NCBI RefSeq assembly: GCF_023544715.1
Contig: NZ_JAMJEZ010000017.1
Location: 1 to 47,541, forward strand
Origin: Pseudomonas eutrophicaquae
GTDB lineage: Bacteria; Pseudomonadota; Gammaproteobacteria; Pseudomonadales; Pseudomonadaceae
Reading direction: 5' to 3'
Length of the DNA stretch: 47,541 nt
The notes under the pieces were generated by a model. The model did no database searches and had not been told where the DNA came from. It worked only from the letters and a program-made list of their open reading frames with translations. The first letter of the stretch is position 1. Each line of letters opens with the position of its first letter. Positions 43,560-47,541 of this stretch are shown here, in pieces. Made by a program: the position numbers and the translations under genes.

Positions 43560-43589
43560 TTGCCGCACGCGCGCAGCGCGCCTTATACT
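43560..43589 (+). promoter_or_regulatory. Promoter for uvrA
   Basis: TTGCCG (43560-43565) and TATACT (43584-43589) are 18 bases apart; uvrA starts 33 bases after the -10. I find no LexA box with correct spacing. Confidence 0.55.
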
Positions 43590-43621
43590 CGCCGCCCCAT
43601 CGCCCGCCAGCCGAGAGCACT

Positions 43622-46456
<2,835 letters not shown>

Positions 46457-46468
46457 CCGGGCCGGCCC

Positions 46469-46499
46469 ACAGTGTGCCGGGCCAGCCCCGGCGCACTGT
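46469..46499 (+). terminator. Large hairpin after uvrA
   Basis: ACAGTGTGCCGGG (46469-46481) pairs with CCCGGCGCACTGT (46487-46499), thirteen pairs including one U-G, around a five-base loop, 13 bases after the uvrA stop. There is no T-run: the sequence past the stem is AACCGTCC, which is where the IS66 element appears to begin. The insertion may have removed the original T-run. Confidence 0.55.
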
Positions 46500-47541
46500 A
46501 ACCGTCCGGGCATCACGCCCCGGCCGGTTTCCAGCAATGCGGCAGCAGCTCCGACAGTGCACTGGCCGGCTGCGTCGGCAGACGGGTGAGCACATCTTTC
46601 AGGTAGGCATACGGATCATGCCCATTCAAGCGCGCCGACTGGATCAGGCTCATGATCGCCGCCGCACGCTTGCCGCTGCGTAGCGATCCGGCAAACAGCC
46701 AGTTAGAGCGGCCAATAGCCCACGGGCGGATCTGGTTTTCGCACCCGTTGTTGTCGATGGCGACCCTGCCATCATCGAGATAGCGCACCAGGGCCGTCCA
46801 GCGTTTGAGGCTGTAGTCGAGCGCCTTGGCGATGGCCGTGCCTTCATGCACCAACTGGCGCTGGGCGAGCATCCAGACGTGCAGGGCATCGGCGATGGGC
46901 TTGGCTTGTTCCTGGCGTATTCGTTGTCGCTCATCAGGCGGCAGATCGCCGACTTCACGCTCGATGGCGTACAGCTGACCGATGTGGTGCAGCGCCTGTT
47001 CGGCCAGTGAGCTCTGGTTGGCCGCATGCAGATCGTAGAACTTGCGTCGGGCATGGGCCATGCAGCCAATTTCAGTCACGCCCTGCTCGAAGCAGGCCTT
47101 GTAGCCGGCAAAATCATCGCAGACCAGCTGACCTTTCCAGTCGCCGAGGAAGGTACGCGCATGCTCGCCGGCACGGCTGGGGCTGAAGTCGTAGACCACG
47201 GCACGCAGCGCGGCAAACGGGCTGGTCGCATAGGCCCACACGTAGGCCCGCTGGGTCTTCTTCATGCCCGGAGCCAGCATCGGTACCGGGGTTTCATCGG
47301 CATGCAGGACCTCCTGGCGCAGCAGGCCATCACGCAGCGCATCGACCAGTGGTTGCAGTTGCACGCCACAGGCGCCAACCCACTCGGCCAGCGTCGAACG
47401 CGGGATGGCCAGGCCGGCGCGACCAAAGATCCGTTCCTGGCGGTACAGCGGCAGATGGTCGGCATACTTGGCGACCATGACCTGGGCCAGCAGGCCGGCG
47501 GTCGGGATGCCCTTGTCGATCACCTGAGCCGGTACCGGTGC
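46498..47541 (-). mobile_element. IS66-family insertion sequence, 3' part (continues past the window)
   Basis: The element contains the C-terminal part of an IS66 transposase reading in from the window edge. Its end is placed at GTAACCGTCCGGGC (46498), because IS66-family ends start with GTAA and this lies about 15 bases past the tnpC stop. The other end, tnpA/tnpB and the target duplication are outside the window. Confidence 0.7.
46513..47541 (-). CDS. tnpC: IS66-family transposase TnpC (N-terminus missing at window edge)
   Basis: The open frame runs through the window edge and covers 342 residues of the transposase C-terminal part. It shows the family segments DKGIPTAGLLAQVMVAKYADHLPLYRQERIF, HADETPVPML (first catalytic D), VCDDFAGYKACF (second D), CMAHARRKF, and ENQIRPWAIGRSNWLFAGS with the catalytic E, so the DDE triad is intact in what can be seen. 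The rest of the protein lies outside. It reads towards uvrA from the opposite strand. Confidence 0.93.
   Translation of the reverse strand, partial: APVPAQVIDKGIPTAGLLAQVMVAKYADHLPLYRQERIFGRAGLAIPRSTLAEWVGACGVQLQPLVDALRDGLLRQEVLHADETPVPMLAPGMKKTQRAYVWAYATSPFAALRAVVYDFSPSRAGEHARTFLGDWKGQLVCDDFAGYKACFEQGVTEIGCMAHARRKFYDLHAANQSSLAEQALHHIGQLYAIEREVGDLPPDERQRIRQEQAKPIADALHVWMLAQRQLVHEGTAIAKALDYSLKRWTALVRYLDDGRVAIDNNGCENQIRPWAIGRSNWLFAGSLRSGKRAAAIMSLIQSARLNGHDPYAYLKDVLTRLPTQPASALSELLPHCWKPAGA

Overview
The window is GC-rich bacterial chromosome with dense, often overlapping genes. Gene content and order point to a member of the Pseudomonadaceae. From memory, the blocks xseB-ispA-dxs, the riboflavin/nusB/thiL/pgpA operon, nrdR, a zinc-linked ABC operon, an oprG-like gene and two sugar-nucleotide dehydratases follow the PA4042-PA4069 order of Pseudomonas aeruginosa, and ssb/MFS/uvrA match PA4232-PA4234. 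This synteny is recalled, not computed.

Layout. 1-1.4 kb: UDP-glucose dehydrogenase. 1.5-4.6 kb: two tandem, 4-nt-overlapping AAA-ATPase-like/PD-(D/E)XK proteins with nearly identical ends and a diverged middle. 4.7-7.3 kb: a small unknown protein, an MtfA-type metallopeptidase, inorganic pyrophosphatase and a TSUP permease. 7.3-11.5 kb (minus): an RND pump and its lipoprotein adaptor. 11.6-16.7 kb (plus): xseB-ispA-dxs, then a BtuB-type receptor. 16.7-18.6 kb (minus): ribA, a small membrane protein and a BtuF-like protein. 18.7-22.9 kb (minus): an RhlE-type helicase, a PRPP-synthetase homologue paired with an AMP-phosphorylase-type enzyme, and a YjfB-type small protein. 22.9-29.1 kb (minus): nrdR-ribD, then an FMN riboswitch controlling ribE-ribBA-ribH-nusB-thiL-pgpA. 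29.2-30.7 kb (plus): thpR and cnoX. 30.8-34.0 kb (plus): a four-gene zinc-type operon with a Zur-like operator on its promoter. 34.0-38.8 kb (minus): a six-gene TonB2-type energy-transduction cluster (DUF3450, TtpC-like, ExbB, ExbD, TonB, TPR). 39.0 kb: an OmpW/OprG porin with an ANR/FNR-type site. 39.7-43.5 kb (minus): two SDR-type enzymes, ssb and a YajR-like MFS transporter. 43.6-46.5 kb: uvrA. 46.5 kb to the end: the 3' part of an IS66-family element.

How the genes fit together. Riboflavin synthesis is nearly complete here (ribA, ribBA, ribD, ribH, ribE). The cyclohydrolase domain of RibBA has lost the zinc-cysteine motif, which explains the separate RibA. IspA and Dxs serve isoprenoid synthesis. 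The zinc operon, the TonB2 cluster and the BtuB/BtuF pair are envelope uptake functions, and the first two carry operator-like sites for metal regulators. I see no complete phage, CRISPR array, tRNA or rRNA gene. The clearest accessory pieces are the ATPase-nuclease pair, the TonB2 cluster and the IS66 element. The most interesting non-coding finding is the leader of the riboflavin operon: the riboswitch is followed by a hairpin enclosing a Shine-Dalgarno sequence and a 12-codon upstream ORF whose stop overlaps the ribE start.
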